From: Candidatus Stammera capleta
GTDB lineage: Bacteria > Pseudomonadota > Gammaproteobacteria > Enterobacterales > Enterobacteriaceae
Assembly (NCBI GenBank): GCA_015134315.1
Contig: CP043973.1
Location: 194,284 to 258,283, forward strand
Direction of reading: 5' to 3'
DNA length: 64,000 nucleotides
Each line of letters opens with the position of its first letter. Position 1 is the stretch's first letter. Below the pieces are notes generated by a model. It saw only the letters and a program-made list of their open reading frames with translations. It did not search any database and was not told where the DNA came from. Positions 1 to 10,797 of the stretch are shown here, one piece after another. A program made the translations under genes and the position numbers.

Positions 1-366
1 AGTCTTTAATTTATAAGCTTGTTTATCAGTTAATAAACCTAAATTAGTGGATATTATTAAAGTTCCTAAATTAGAATATATAATAGGTAAATTATTATAA
101 TTATTATAAATTCTTAAACTAGGTTTACTAATTCTTTTAATTATATTTATTACCGGTTTATTTAAAAAATATTTTAAATTAATTAAAATTTTTTTAATTT
201 TATTATTAAATAATAAACTATAATTTTTTATATATCCTTCATTAAATAATATTTTTGTAATAGATTCTTTAATTTTAGAATGATAAACAATAACATTATC
301 TTTTTTAGATAATTGACCGTTTCTTATTATAGTTAACATGTTTCCTATAGGATCTTGTAAACTCAT
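1..366 (-). CDS. rpsH: 30S ribosomal protein S8 (3' end cut by window)
   Basis: S8 binds the central domain of 16S rRNA and is a primary 30S assembly protein. The protein begins MSLQDPIGNMLTIIRNGQ, the typical S8 start, and near its visible end reads LGLLTDKQAYKLKT, matching the region just before the usual GGEIICYV terminus. 122 codons are visible, so only about eight C-terminal residues lie beyond base 1. It follows rpsN in the spc-operon order. Identification is secure; only the end is unseen. Confidence 0.96.
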   Translation of the reverse strand, partial: MSLQDPIGNMLTIIRNGQLSKKDNVIVYHSKIKESITKILFNEGYIKNYSLLFNNKIKKILINLKYFLNKPVINIIKRISKPSLRIYNNYNNLPIIYSNLGTLIISTNLGLLTDKQAYKLKT

Positions 367-398
367 AAATCACCTTTAATTTTAATTAAATTAAAATA

Positions 399-704
399 TT
401 ATCAACTTGACTTCTTTAATCCAGGTATATAACCTTTAGAAGCAAATTCTCTAAATTTAATTCTACTTAAACCAAATTTCCTTAAATAACCATGTGGTCG
501 TCCTGTTATAATACATCTATTTTTACTACGTATATAACTAGAATCCTTAGGTAATAATTGTAATTTAATAATGGCTTTTCATCTATTTACATTACTAGTT
601 TTATTATTAGAAATTATTTTTTTTAAAGTTAATCTTTTTCTAAAATATTTATTAATTAAAAATCTTCTTTTTTTTTCACGCATTATAATTGATTTTTTAG
701 TCAT
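399..704 (-). CDS. rpsN: 30S ribosomal protein S14
   Basis: S14 sits in the head of the small subunit. The 101-residue protein has the long, zinc-free S14 form (E. coli type), with [26 protein letters not shown] in the middle split here as [11 protein letters not shown] and [14 protein letters not shown]. It ends GLKKSSW, where the last Trp is encoded by TGA and followed directly by TAA. The same terminal Trp occurs in E. coli S14, so this is a clean demonstration that UGA is not a stop. A second TGA-encoded Trp lies near residue 46. It sits between rplE and rpsH, the ancestral order. Confidence 0.97.
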
Positions 705-715
705 AAAAAACTCAT

Positions 716-1255
716 TTATTTATTAAAAGGGAATAATAATTTTTTAAACAAATAAGAGGATTTATCAAAACCACAATTATTTAATACTATAGATATATTC
801 ATTCCATGTATATGTTTTGCTTTTTCATAATTTATTTCAGGAAATATTGTATGTTCTTTTATACCAATATTTAAATTTCCATTTAAATCTATACATTTTC
901 TAGAAAATCCTCTAAAATCTCTAATCCTAGGAATAACAATAAAAATTAATCTATCTAAAAAATTTCACATATTTTTTTTTCTCAAAGTAACTTTACAACC
1001 TATAGGCATGTTTTTTCTTATTTTAAAATTAGATATAGATTTTTTAGATTTAGTTATAATAGCTTTTTGAGAAGATATTAATTCTATATTATTCAATATA
1101 ATTGAAAAATTTTTTTTATCAAAATTTTTAATATTTAAACCTACATTTATAACTATTTTAATTAATTTTGGAACTTGCATTATAGATTTATAATTAAATT
1201 TATTTATGATTTTTTTAATAATATTTTTTTTATATAAAATATATAATTTACTCAT
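716..1255 (-). CDS. rplE: 50S ribosomal protein L5
   Basis: L5 forms the central protuberance and binds 5S rRNA. The 179 residues equal the usual length. The N-terminal half has the pattern KLIKIVINVGLNI and the C-terminus is LLFPFNK, close to the E. coli ending FDFPFRK. One in-frame TGA at 965-967 encodes Trp. The gene lies 4 bases after rplX and 11 bases before rpsN, consistent with one spc transcript. Length and both termini make the call firm. Confidence 0.97.
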
Positions 1256-1259
1256 AATT

Positions 1260-1577
1260 TTATAAAAGTTTTAACTTATTAAGTTTTAAATAACGAATTT
1301 TTTTATTATTTTTATACATAAAACCTATTTTAGATATTTTATTATTTTGATTACAAATATGACTAATATTAGAAATATCTATAAAAGATTCTTTTTTAAT
1401 AATACCGCCTATAATATTATTAGATGGAATAGATTTTTGATGTTTATAAACAACATTTAATCCATCTATTATAACCTTTTTTCTTTTATGTAAAATTTTT
1501 TTTATTATACCTGTTTTACCCTTATCTTTACCTGAAATTATTATAACCTTATCATTAACTTTATATTTATTTGCCAT
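1260..1577 (-). CDS. rplX: 50S ribosomal protein L24
   Basis: L24 is an early-assembly 50S protein. The KOW motif is visible near the N-terminus in NDKVIIISGKDKGKTGIIKK, followed by VIIDGLNVVYKHQK. At 105 residues it has the normal bacterial length. It needs no UGA reassignment to be read. It is located between rplN and rplE as in the ancestral spc operon, with 25 bases before and 4 bases after. Confidence 0.97.
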   Translation of the reverse strand: MANKYKVNDKVIIISGKDKGKTGIIKKILHKRKKVIIDGLNVVYKHQKSIPSNNIIGGIIKKESFIDISNISHICNQNNKISKIGFMYKNNKKIRYLKLNKLKLL

Positions 1578-1602
1578 ATATTTATTATACCTAATAATTA
1601 TT

Positions 1603-1971
1603 TTATATTACTTCTGGAGCTAAAGATATAATTTTCATAAATTTTTCATTACGTAATTCTCTAGTTACTGCTCCAAATATTCTAGTACCTAACGGAAAAT
1701 AATTTACATTTAATATCACACAAGCATTATTATCAAATTTAATTCATGAACCATCTGATCTACGTATACCATATTTAGTTCTAACTATAACAGCTGTTAA
1801 TACCTCTCCTTTTTTTACTTTACTTTTAGATATAACTTCTTTAACAGCTACTTTAACTAAATCACCTATTTTAGCATAACGTTTTCTAGAACCACCTAAA
1901 ACCTTAATACACATAACTAATTTAGCGCCTGTATTATCAGCTACTAATAATAAAGATCTCTCTTGTATCAT
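1603..1971 (-). CDS. rplN: 50S ribosomal protein L14
   Basis: L14 lies at the subunit interface near the L19 bridge. The protein starts [17 protein letters not shown] and continues with [20 protein letters not shown], both diagnostic of L14. A TGA at 1744-1746 encodes Trp where this internal site would otherwise end translation at 75 residues. Reading through gives 122 residues and the expected terminus IISLAPEVI before TAA. First gene of the spc operon, 4 bases after rpsQ. Confidence 0.97.
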
Positions 1972-1975
1972 AATA

Positions 1976-2218
1976 TTATATATATTTTTTAATAAATTTT
2001 TTAAAAATTCAAGATTTTTTTTTAGAAATAGGTTTAGATTGTTCTATTTCTATATAATCATTTATATTACATAAATTATTGCTATCATGAACATAAATAC
2101 TATTTTTCTTTTTAATATATTTTTTATAAATTTTATGTTTAATTATTTTTATAATCAATACTTTTATAGTTTTAAATGATTTTTTTTTTATTACTATACC
2201 TTTTAATGTTTTTTTCAT
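1976..2218 (-). CDS. rpsQ: 30S ribosomal protein S17
   Basis: S17 is a primary 16S rRNA binder. The core is recognisable: [18 protein letters not shown] at the start, KHKIYKKYI in the middle, YVHDSNN, and SKPISKKKS followed by a Trp encoded by TGA (2009-2011), matching the E. coli pattern RPLSKTKSW. It ends [10 protein letters not shown], total 80 residues. The start at 2218 is fixed by alignment to E. coli S17, so the 47-base overlap with the end of rpmC is real. Confidence 0.95.
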
Positions 2219-2405
2219 TATTTTTAATACTTATAATAGTTTTAATCAAAGAAATTTTTTTTTTACATAACCTTATTAAATTATTATTTTTTAAATTTTT
2301 TAAAAAAAATTTATATTTTAAATCAAACAGTTCCCTATATAAACAATATAATTTTTTTTTTAAATCATTATAATTTTTATTATTTAAATTATTTAATATT
2401 TTCAT
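2172..2405 (-). CDS. rpmC: 50S ribosomal protein L29
   Basis: L29 is a small helical protein beside the exit tunnel. It shows the L29 pattern NDLKKKLYCLYRELFDLKYKF and a second helix RLCKKKISLIKTIISIKN. The family is about 63 residues long; here it is 77, because the frame runs 47 bases into rpsQ before reaching TAA, giving a Lys/Asn-rich tail of about 14 residues. Its ATG overlaps the end of rplP. The tail is probably a run-on after loss of the ancestral stop. Confidence 0.93.
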   Translation of the reverse strand: MKILNNLNNKNYNDLKKKLYCLYRELFDLKYKFFLKNLKNNNLIRLCKKKISLIKTIISIKNNEKNIKRYSNKKKII

Positions 2406-2815
2406 ATAGATTCTTCTTTATATACTAAAATTGTTTTAACACATAATTTAGCTCCTGCTAATTTAAATACTTTTTTAACTAAGTTTTCACTTATTCCTTC
2501 GACTTCATATAAAATTTTACCAGGTTTAACTACTGCAACTCAATATTCTACATTTCCTTTACCTTTTCCCATACGAACTTCTAAAGGTTTTTTAGTTATA
2601 GGTTTATCTGGAAATATTCTTATTCACATTTTTCCATTATTTTTTACAAATCTAGTTATCACTTTACGGGCAGATTCTATTTGCCTTGAAGTTATACTAC
2701 CTCTAGTAATAGCTTTTAAACCATACATACCAAAATTAACTTTACTATCTAAAGAAAATCCTTTATTACGACCTTTTTGATACTTTCTATATTTAGTTTT
2801 TTTAGGTTGTAACAT
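2393..2815 (-). CDS. rplP: 50S ribosomal protein L16
   Basis: L16 sits near the peptidyl transferase centre and the A site. It begins [19 protein letters not shown] and contains [20 protein letters not shown], typical of L16. A TGA at 2624-2626 encodes a conserved Trp. Near the end, [10 protein letters not shown] is followed by TGA at 2402-2404, which overlaps the rpmC ATG as a classical ATGA junction. If UGA is Trp the protein gains W-K-Y and stops at TAA 2393-2395, giving 140 residues. With TGA as stop it would match the usual length more closely. Confidence 0.96.
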
Positions 2816-2844
2816 AAATGCATGTTCCTATTAATTAATAAACA

Positions 2845-3549
2845 TTAAATTTTATTTTTATTTGATAATTTTTTTATATAATTTATATTTATTCTATTTG
2901 TACTTTTCAATAAATAATATTTATCTAAAATTTCTCCTTTAAAAATTCATACTTTTATGCCTATTACTCCATAATTAGTAAAAGCTTCAGAAAATCCATA
3001 ATCTATGTTAGCTCTTAAAGTATGCAAAGGAATTCTACCTTCTTTATATCACTCTTTTCTAGCTATTTCAACACCAGATAATCTTCCACTAACTTTAATT
3101 TTTATTCCTTTAGCACCCAAGCGCATAGCATTGGAAATACATCTTTTAATAACTCTTCTAAACATTATTCTTCTTTCTAATTGAATTGAAATATTACGAG
3201 AAACTAAATAAGCATCTAATTCAGGTTTTCTTATTTCAAATATATTAATTTGACATGGAACTTCTGTAATTAATCTTATTCTTGTTCTTAATTTATCTAC
3301 ATCTTCTCCTTTTTTACCTATAACAATACCAGGTCTAGCTGTATATATAGTTATTTTAATACTTTTTGCAGGTCTTTCAATAATTATTTTAGAAACTAAA
3401 GCTCTAAATAATTTTTTTTCTAAATAAGTTCTTACTAAATAATCATTATATAATATATTAGAAAAATTTTTATTATTAGATATTCAAGAAGAATTTCATG
3501 TTTTTATAATACCTAATCTTAAAATATTAGGATTAACTTTTTGACCCAT
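2845..3549 (-). CDS. rpsC: 30S ribosomal protein S3
   Basis: S3 lines the mRNA entry channel. The start [20 protein letters not shown] is diagnostic, the Trp being TGA-encoded. A KH domain is seen at [19 protein letters not shown], then [15 protein letters not shown] and [18 protein letters not shown]. The length is 234 residues against 233 in E. coli. It starts 1 base after the rplV stop. Several Trp residues at conserved sites depend on TGA, so no long uninterrupted frame exists under the standard code. Confidence 0.97.
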
Positions 3550-3550
3550 T

Positions 3551-3898
3551 TTAAATATCCTTTTTATTATTATTTGATAAAAATATTGTAATATGACTAG
3601 TACGTTTAAGAATATAATCTACTTTTCCTTTAGCTCTAGGAAATATTCTTTTTATTAAAGAACCATTATCAACATAAATTTTAGATATTACTAAATCATT
3701 ATAATTAAGTTTAAAATTATTTATAGCATTCTGTATTACAGAACATAAAACTTTCTTAATTATAAAAGCAGCTTTTTTATTAATAAAATTTAATATATTT
3801 AAAGCTACATCAACTTTTTTATTTTTAATTAAATTAGTTACTAATCTTATTTTAGTAGAAGACGATCTAACATATTTTAATTTAGCATAAACTTCCAT
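3551..3898 (-). CDS. rplV: 50S ribosomal protein L22
   Basis: L22 has a globular surface domain and a beta-hairpin reaching into the exit tunnel. The protein (115 residues; E. coli 110) begins MEVYAKLKYVRSSSTKIRLV and carries FPRAKGKVDYILKRTSHITI, the tunnel-hairpin signature. No TGA codons are needed. It lies in S10-operon order between rpsS (22 bases) and rpsC (1 base). Confidence 0.97.
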   Translation of the reverse strand: MEVYAKLKYVRSSSTKIRLVTNLIKNKKVDVALNILNFINKKAAFIIKKVLCSVIQNAINNFKLNYNDLVISKIYVDNGSLIKRIFPRAKGKVDYILKRTSHITIFLSNNNKKDI

Positions 3899-3920
3899 AA
3901 ATAATTACCAAAATATATTA

Positions 3921-4199
3921 TTATTTTTTAACTTTTTTATTATTTATAAAATGACCTTTGTAAGTTCTTGTAGGAGAAAATTCACCTAATTTATGACCAA
4001 CCATTTCTTCTGTAATATAAACAGGTATATGATATCTACCATTATGAACAGATATAGTTAATCCTATCATATTAGGTAAAATAGTAGAACGTCTTGATCA
4101 AGTTTTTAAAGGTCTTTTATCATTATTTTCTAGCGCTTTTTTAACTTTATTAAATAAATGAATATCTATAAAAGGACCCTTTTTAAAAGATCTAACCAT
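3921..4199 (-). CDS. rpsS: 30S ribosomal protein S19
   Basis: S19 works with S13 in the 30S head. The 92-residue protein is exactly E. coli length. It begins [19 protein letters not shown] and contains [17 protein letters not shown], with Trp encoded by TGA, followed by [23 protein letters not shown], shown here as [18 protein letters not shown], and TRTYKGH. The order rplB-rpsS-rplV is ancestral. Confidence 0.97.
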
Positions 4200-4226
4200 A
4201 AATTCATAATTCCTTATATAATTAAA

Positions 4227-5051
4227 TTATTTTTTTATTCTAGATTTAACAATAAATTTTACAGTACGTTTGTTATGTCTAGTTTTTTTTCCTTTACACT
4301 TAATTCCAAATGGTGTAACAGGATGTTTACCAAAATTACGACCTTCACCACCTCCATGAGGATGATCAACAGGATTCATAGCAGTACCTCTCACTGTAGG
4401 CCTTGTTCCTAATCAACGAGAACAACCTGCTTTACCTAAAGTTTTCAACATATGTTCTGAATTACCTACTTCACCTAAAGTAGCTAAACAATTAGAATAT
4501 ATTTTTCTTAATTCACCAGATTTTAATCTTAAAGTTGTGTATTTATCATCTCTTACTATTAATTGAGCATATGAACCTGCAGATCTTACTAATTGTCCTC
4601 CTTTGCCAATTTTAATTTCTATATTATGAACCAAAGAACCTAAAGGAATTTTATGTAAAGGCATACAATTACCAACTTTAATTTCAACATTTTCTCCTGA
4701 AATAATTTTATCACCTATCTTTAGATTTTTAGGATACAAAATATATCTTTTATCACCATCTTTATAAAAAATTAATGCTATAAAAGAAGATCTATTAGGA
4801 TCATATTCTATTCTATTTACAGTACCTAAAATATTAAATTTATTTCTTTTAAAATCTATTAATCTATATCTTCTTTTATGTCCACCTCCAATATGTCTTA
4901 CAGTTATCCTTCCGTAATTATTTCTACCTCCAGTTTTTTTTATACCCTTAATTAAAGATTTTAAAGGTTTTCCTTTATATAAAAAATCACATACTACTTT
5001 TGTTTTATGTCTCCTTCCGGGAGAAGTAGACTTATATTTAATTATAGACAT
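4227..5051 (-). CDS. rplB: 50S ribosomal protein L2
   Basis: L2 is essential for subunit association and peptidyl transferase assembly. The 274-residue length is normal. Visible signatures are [45 protein letters not shown] and, after the TGA-encoded Trp at 4413-4415, [20 protein letters not shown] and the terminus [10 protein letters not shown]. The [10 protein letters not shown] loop, which reaches toward the catalytic centre, is intact. S10 operon, between rplW and rpsS. Confidence 0.98.
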
Positions 5052-5073
5052 ATTATATAATTTCCAATAACTT

Positions 5074-5364
5074 TTAAATATTATTAATTTTTAAATTATT
5101 TTTTTTAAAATAAATATAAGCTTTTTTCCAAATTTTAATTTTATTTTTTTTGCTTTTCTTATTTTTAATTACCTCTTTAACAATTAAAGTTCTAATTTTA
5201 TTAACTTTTATATTATATATAATTTCTATAGCTTGTATAATTTTAAATTTATTACAATTCTTATTAACTTTTCATACTATAACATTATTAAATTTAGAAA
5301 TAAAAGATAATTTTTCTGTCAAATGTTGTTTAATTAAAATATTATTAAAATTAAATATTTTCAT
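5074..5364 (-). CDS. rplW: 50S ribosomal protein L23
   Basis: L23 surrounds the exit tunnel and is the docking site for trigger factor and SRP. The 96-residue protein is diverged but retains [12 protein letters not shown] near the start and [15 protein letters not shown] near the end, equivalent to the E. coli stretch RSDWKKAYVTL. Its Trp is encoded by TGA. The start overlaps the last 14 bases of rplD. The position in the S10 operon supports the call strongly. Confidence 0.94.
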
Positions 5365-5974
5365 TTAATAACCTTTTTTCTATTATTTTTATAGAATTTA
5401 AATTAAAAACAATACTTTTGTAAGAAACTAAATCTATAACATTTATATGAAAAACATCACATACTTTAAAATTATATAAATTACGTGAAGATAATATTAA
5501 ATTATTATCTAATTTATCTATAATTAATAAACATTTATATAATTTAATAAAATTAAAATAATTAATAAAATTTTTAGTTTTAGGTTTATCAATACATATA
5601 TTATTTAATATATAAATATTATTTTTATAATCTTTAAATAATTTAGATAAAATCATTTTAAATGCTAATTTATAAACTTTTTTATTAATTTTAATATTAT
5701 ATTTTTTAGGTTTAGAAGCAAAACATACACCACCAGATCTTCAAATCGGACTTCTTATGCAACCTGATCTAGCTCTTCCAGTACCTTTTTGTCTTCACGG
5801 TTTTTTTTTAGAACCAGAAACTTCTGATCTAGATTTTTGACATACATTTCCTTTTCTTTGATTTTTTTGATAAGATATTATAACTTGATGGACAAGAAAA
5901 TTATTAAATTTAATACCAAAAACATCATTTGATAATAATATTTTTTTATCTGAATCAAACAATTTAATATACAT
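5351..5974 (-). CDS. rplD: 50S ribosomal protein L4
   Basis: L4 has a globular domain and a loop into the exit tunnel; in E. coli it also represses the S10 operon. The loop is well conserved: SEVSGSKKKPWRQKGTGRAR, then SGCIRSPIWRSGGVCF. Trp codons are TGA. The C-terminal half is diverged and Asn/Lys-rich but keeps LLIIDKLDNNLILSSRNL. The length is 207 residues (E. coli 201). It starts 4 bases after rplC. Confidence 0.97.
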
Positions 5975-5978
5975 TATT

Positions 5979-6608
5979 TTATTTTTTATTATTTTTAACA
6001 GTAGACTTTATATATAAAAAACTTTTATTATAACCAGGAACAGAGCCTTTTACTAATAAAATTTTTTTATTTAAATCTAAATCTATTATTTTAAGATTTT
6101 GTATTGTAACTTTTTCATTTCCTAAATGACCACACATTTTTTTACCTTTAAATACTCTACCTGGAGTTTGATTTTGTCCTATAGATCCAGGAACTCTATG
6201 AGATAAAGAATTACCATGAGAACTATCTTGAGATTTAAAATTTCATCTCTTAATAGTTCCTGCAAAACCTTTACCTTTACTATAACCTGTTATATCAACA
6301 TTATTAATATTTTCAAATAATTTTAAACTTAAAGATTGTCCAATTTTATTATGTAAATTTTTTATATATGGTATACTTCATAATCCACCTATACCAGGTT
6401 TCAAATTATTATTAACAAAAAATTTTTTTATAGGTCTAATAACTTTTTTATTATTAACTTTTTCTAAAGTTATTTGTACTTTATTAATATTGTAATTTAT
6501 TAAAGATATTATATTATTATATATTTTTATAACAGTAATAGGAATAGATACATTATTTTTATCAAATATTCTAGTCATTCCAATTTTTATACCAATTAAA
6601 GCTATCAT
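5979..6608 (-). CDS. rplC: 50S ribosomal protein L3
   Basis: L3 is one of the first proteins in 50S assembly and approaches the peptidyl transferase centre. It begins [19 protein letters not shown], as in other L3 proteins, and after a TGA-encoded Trp (6378-6380) contains the loop [39 protein letters not shown] and a C-terminus [20 protein letters not shown]. The 209-residue length is the same as E. coli. Confidence 0.97.
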
Positions 6609-6619
6609 ATTATATTTAC

Positions 6620-6931
6620 CTAACCTAAACTTATTTTAACATCTACCCCTGAAGCTAAATCTAACTTCATTAAAGCATCAACTGTTTTTTCTGTAGGTTT
6701 AACTATATCAATTAATCTTTTATGAATTCTAATTTCATATTGATCTCTAGCATCTTTATCAACATGAGGAGAAGTCAAAACAGTAAATTTTTTTATTGAA
6801 GTAGGTAAAGGAACTGGACCACATATACGAGCTCCTGTTTTCTTAGCAGTCTCAACTATTTCTACAGTAGATATATCTATTAATCTATGATCAAAAGATT
6901 TTAATCTAATACGAATTCTTTGATTTTTCAT
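6620..6931 (-). CDS. rpsJ: 30S ribosomal protein S10 (NusE)
   Basis: S10 is a 30S head protein and, as NusE, couples transcription and translation with NusG. The 103 residues equal the E. coli length, with [40 protein letters not shown] and [20 protein letters not shown]. It is highly conserved and needs no TGA codon. It lies 11 bases before rplC and 20 bases after tuf. Confidence 0.98.
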   Translation of the reverse strand: MKNQRIRIRLKSFDHRLIDISTVEIVETAKKTGARICGPVPLPTSIKKFTVLTSPHVDKDARDQYEIRIHKRLIDIVKPTEKTVDALMKLDLASGVDVKISLG

Positions 6932-6951
6932 AATAAATTTAATTTAATTAA

Positions 6952-8136
6952 TTATTTTAATATTTTACTTACTATTCCTGCACCTACAGTACGACCCCCT
7001 TCTCTAATAGCAAAACGTAAACCTTCATTCATAGCTATAGGACAAAATAATTTAACTAATATTTTTATATTATCACCAGGCATTACCATTTCTACTCCTT
7101 TAGGCAATTTTATAGTACCTGTAACATCTGTTGTTCTAAAATAGAATTGAGGTCTATAACCATTTAAAAAAGCAGTATGTCTACCACCTTCTTCTTTAGT
7201 TAACACATAAACTTCACACTCAAAATTAGTATGAGGATTAATAGTACCAGGTTTAGATAATACTTGCCCTCTCTCTATTTCTTCTCTTTTTATACCTCTT
7301 AATAAAATACCAACATTTTCACCTGCTCTACCTTCGTCTAACATTTTTCTAAACATCTCTACGCCAGTACATATAGATTTTTTAGTATCTCTTATACCAA
7401 CTATTTCTACTTCTTCTCCAACTTTTATTATACCTCTTTCTATTCTACCAGTTACAACAGTTCCTCTTCCAGATATAGAAAAAATATCTTCAATAGGTAA
7501 TAAAAAAGATTTATCAACATCTCTTTTAGGAGATGGTATATAATTATCTAAACAATCAGCTAATTCTAATATTTTATCTTCTCAAATTTTATTTCCTTCT
7601 AAAGCTTTTAAAGCTGAACCTCTTATAATAGGAGTTTCATCGCCAGGAAATTCATATTTATTTAAAAGATCTCTAATTTCCATTTCAACTAACTCTAACA
7701 ATTCAATATCATCAACCGCATCGCATTTATTTAAAAATACAACTATATAAGGAACTCCAACTTGTCTAGCTAATAAAATATGTTCTCTAGTTTGAGGCAT
7801 AGGTCCGTCAGTAGCGGCAACAACTAAAATAGCTCCATCCATTTGAGCAGCACCTGTAATCATGTTTTTAATATAATCAGCATGACCTGGACAATCTACA
7901 TGAGCATAATGTCTATTAGATGTATCATATTCAACATGTGATGTATTAATAGTAATACCTCTTTGTTTTTCTTCAGGAGCATTATCTATTTGGTCAAAAG
8001 CTTTAGCTTCACCGCCATATTTAGATGCTAATATAGTTGTTATAGCTGACGTCAAAGTAGTTTTACCATGATCTACATGACCTATTGTACCAACATTTAA
8101 ATGTAATTTAGAACGTTCAAATTTTTTTTTAGACAT
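6952..8136 (-). CDS. tufA: Elongation factor Tu
   Basis: EF-Tu delivers aminoacyl-tRNA to the ribosomal A site. The 394-residue protein has G1 GHVDHGKT, G3 [21 protein letters not shown]4 NKCD and G5 SALK. A single TGA at 7582-7584 encodes Trp185 in the stretch GNKIWEDKI, the conserved Trp (E. coli Trp184), and divides the gene under the standard code. Domains 2 and 3 follow intact, ending [11 protein letters not shown]. It closes the str operon after fusA. Confidence 0.98.
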
Positions 8137-8148
8137 TTTAATAAATTC

Positions 8149-10278
8149 CTATAAATTATTTTTTCTAATATCTATAATTTTTTTACAAATATATTCCGGA
8201 GCTTTTAAATATTTATAAAACTCCATTGTATATAATGCTCTACCTTGTGTATAAGATCTTAAATCAGTCGCATATCCAAACATTTCAGACAAAGGAACAT
8301 ATGAACTAATTAATTTACCTAATAGTATATCACTTATACTATTTATAATACCTCTTCTTTTATTTAAATCACCTATAACATCACCCATATATTTTTCAGG
8401 AGTTTCAACTTCTACTTTCATGATAGGTTCCAATAAAATTGGATTAGCTTTTAAAAAAGCTTTTTTAAATGCAATTGAAGCAGCCATTTTAAATGCTATT
8501 TCTGAAGAATCAACATCATGATAAGAACCAAAAAATAACCTTATTTTAACATTACAAACAGGGTAACCAGCTAAAGGACCTGATATAAATTGTTCTTTAA
8601 TACCTTTTTCAATAGCAGATATATATTCATTAGGTATAACTCCTCCTTTTATATCATTAATAAACAAATAACCATTTTTAGATAAATTTAATTCCGATTT
8701 ATCTAATGGATATAAATCTATAACAACATGTCCATATTGTCCTCTTCCACCTGTTTGTTTAATATATTTTCCTTCAATATTATTTATTTTATTTAAAATT
8801 GTTTCTCTATAAGAAACTTGTGGTTTTCCTATATTACAGTTAACATTAAATTCCCTTTTCATTCTATCTACAATTATTTCTAAATGCAATTCTCCCATGC
8901 CAGAAATTATAGTTTGATTAGATTCATTATTATAACAACTTTTAAAAGACGGATCTTCTTTCACTAATCTGGACAAAGCAATAACCATTTTTTCTTGATC
9001 TAATTTTGTTTTAGGTTCTAATGAAATAGAAATAACAGGTACAGGAAATTCTATTTTTTCTAAAATTATAGGATTATTTATATCACATAAAGTATCTCCA
9101 GTAAATACATTTTTTAAACCTATAGCAGCTGCTATATCACCTGCAAATAATTCTTTAATTTCTTCTTTTTTATTTGCATGCATTTGTACTATTCTTCCTA
9201 TTCTTTCTTTTTGATTTTTATTAGAATTTAAAACAATATCACCTGATTTAATATAACCAGAATATACTCTTAAAAACGTTAAATTACCAACATAAGAATC
9301 ATTAGCTACTTTAAAAGCTAAAGCACAAAAATACTCTTTATCACTTATATTTCTTTCAATATTAACCAAATTATTTTTAATATCTAAACCATTAATTTTA
9401 AATAAATCTTTAGGATTAGGTAAATAATCAATAACACAATCTAATAATAACTGTATACCTTTATTTTTAAAAGCTGATCCACAAGTTACTAGTAAAACTT
9501 CATTATTTAATACCTTTTTTCTAAGAGAATTTTTTATTTCATTAATAGTAAAATTTTCTCCATTTAAATATTTGAACATTAATTCATCTGAAGAGTCTGC
9601 TACAAATTCAATTATTTTATTTCTTCAATTATAAGTTAATTTTAATAAATTTTTATTTAATTTACTAATATGAAAATTTAAACCATTATTATCGTTTTCT
9701 CAAATTATAGATTTCATACTTACTAAATCTATCAAACCTTTAAATGAATTTTCTACACCCAAAGGAATTTGTATAGGTATAACTTTAATTTTAAATTTAT
9801 TTTCAAGTTCATTAATAACTTTAAAAAAATTAGAACCTAAACGATCCATTTTATTTATAAAAGCTATTCTAGGAACTTTATATCTATTAACTTGATTTCA
9901 TACAGTTTCTGATTGAGGTTGAACGCCTCCTACAGCACAATATACCATTATAGCTCCATCCAAAACTCTCATAGATCTTTCAACTTCAATAGTAAAATCT
10001 ACATGTCCAGGTGTATCAATAATATTAATTTTATGATCATTATATTGATTAAATGTTCCTGATCAAAATGTAGTTGTAGAAGCAGAAGTAATTGTTATAC
10101 CTCTTTCTTGTTCTTGTTCCATTCAATCCATAGTTGCAGTTCCATCATGCACTTCACCTATCTTATAATTCACTCCTGTATAATATAAAATACGTTCAGT
10201 AATAGTAGTTTTTCCAGCATCTATATGAGCGCTAATACCAATATTTCTATATCTCGAAATAGGAGTTTTACGTAACAT
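8149..10278 (-). CDS. fusA: Elongation factor G
   Basis: EF-G is the translocation GTPase. The start at 10278 gives [20 protein letters not shown], then P-loop AHIDAGKTT, switch [18 protein letters not shown] and NKMD. Five-domain length is normal (709 residues; E. coli 704). TGA codes Trp at several family sites, for example [13 protein letters not shown] and the SETVWNQV stretch. The C-terminal two thirds, from about residue 234, contain no TGA. It precedes tuf by 12 bases. Confidence 0.98.
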
Positions 10279-10307
10279 TTAATTCCTCTTATTATAACAA
10301 TATAATA

Positions 10308-10778
10308 TTATCATCTATAATGTGCAAAAGCTTTATTGGCATCTGCTATTCTATGTACTTCATCTCTTTTTTTAATAGATAATCCTCTCTTATTAATAGA
10401 ATCAAATAATTCATCAGTTAAATTTAATATAATATTTCTATTAGATCTATTTCTAGCAGAATATATTATTCAACGCATTGCTAAAGTGTTAGCTCTTATA
10501 GGTCTAATTTCAATAGGTATTTGATATGTAGTACCTCCTACTCTTCTAGTTTTAATTTCTACTATAGGTTTAACGTTATTAATGGCTATTTCTAACAATT
10601 TAATTTTATTATCATTACATTTAGATTCAAGTAAATCTAAAGATTTATATAATATATTTTCTGCTATAGATTTCTTACCATTTAACATTAATAAATTTAT
10701 AAATTTACTAACTAATTCAGAATTATAAACTATATCAGGTAAAATTTTATGTTTATTAAATATACGACGACGAGACAT
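10308..10778 (-). CDS. rpsG: 30S ribosomal protein S7
   Basis: S7 organises the 3' major domain of 16S rRNA and contacts E-site tRNA. It begins MSRRRIFNKHKILPD, with KPIVEIKTRRVGGTTYQIPI in the middle. TGA at 10470-10472 encodes the conserved Trp in AMRWIIYSARNR. The last codon before TAA is also TGA, giving the terminus AFAHYRW, the standard S7 ending. The length is 156 residues. Two conserved TGA-encoded Trp residues make this a strong recoding marker. Confidence 0.97.
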
Positions 10779-10797
10779 AAAACCTCTTAATTATTAA

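Noticed and set aside
4158..4412. An 84-codon plus-strand frame
   Set aside because: Antisense of rplB and the start of rpsS, both certain genes.
8149..10278. Possible split of fusA into two genes
   Set aside because: The apparent break is only due to TGA codons at conserved Trp sites; the frame is continuous. The same holds for tuf, valS, ptsI, pepA, hflX and miaA.
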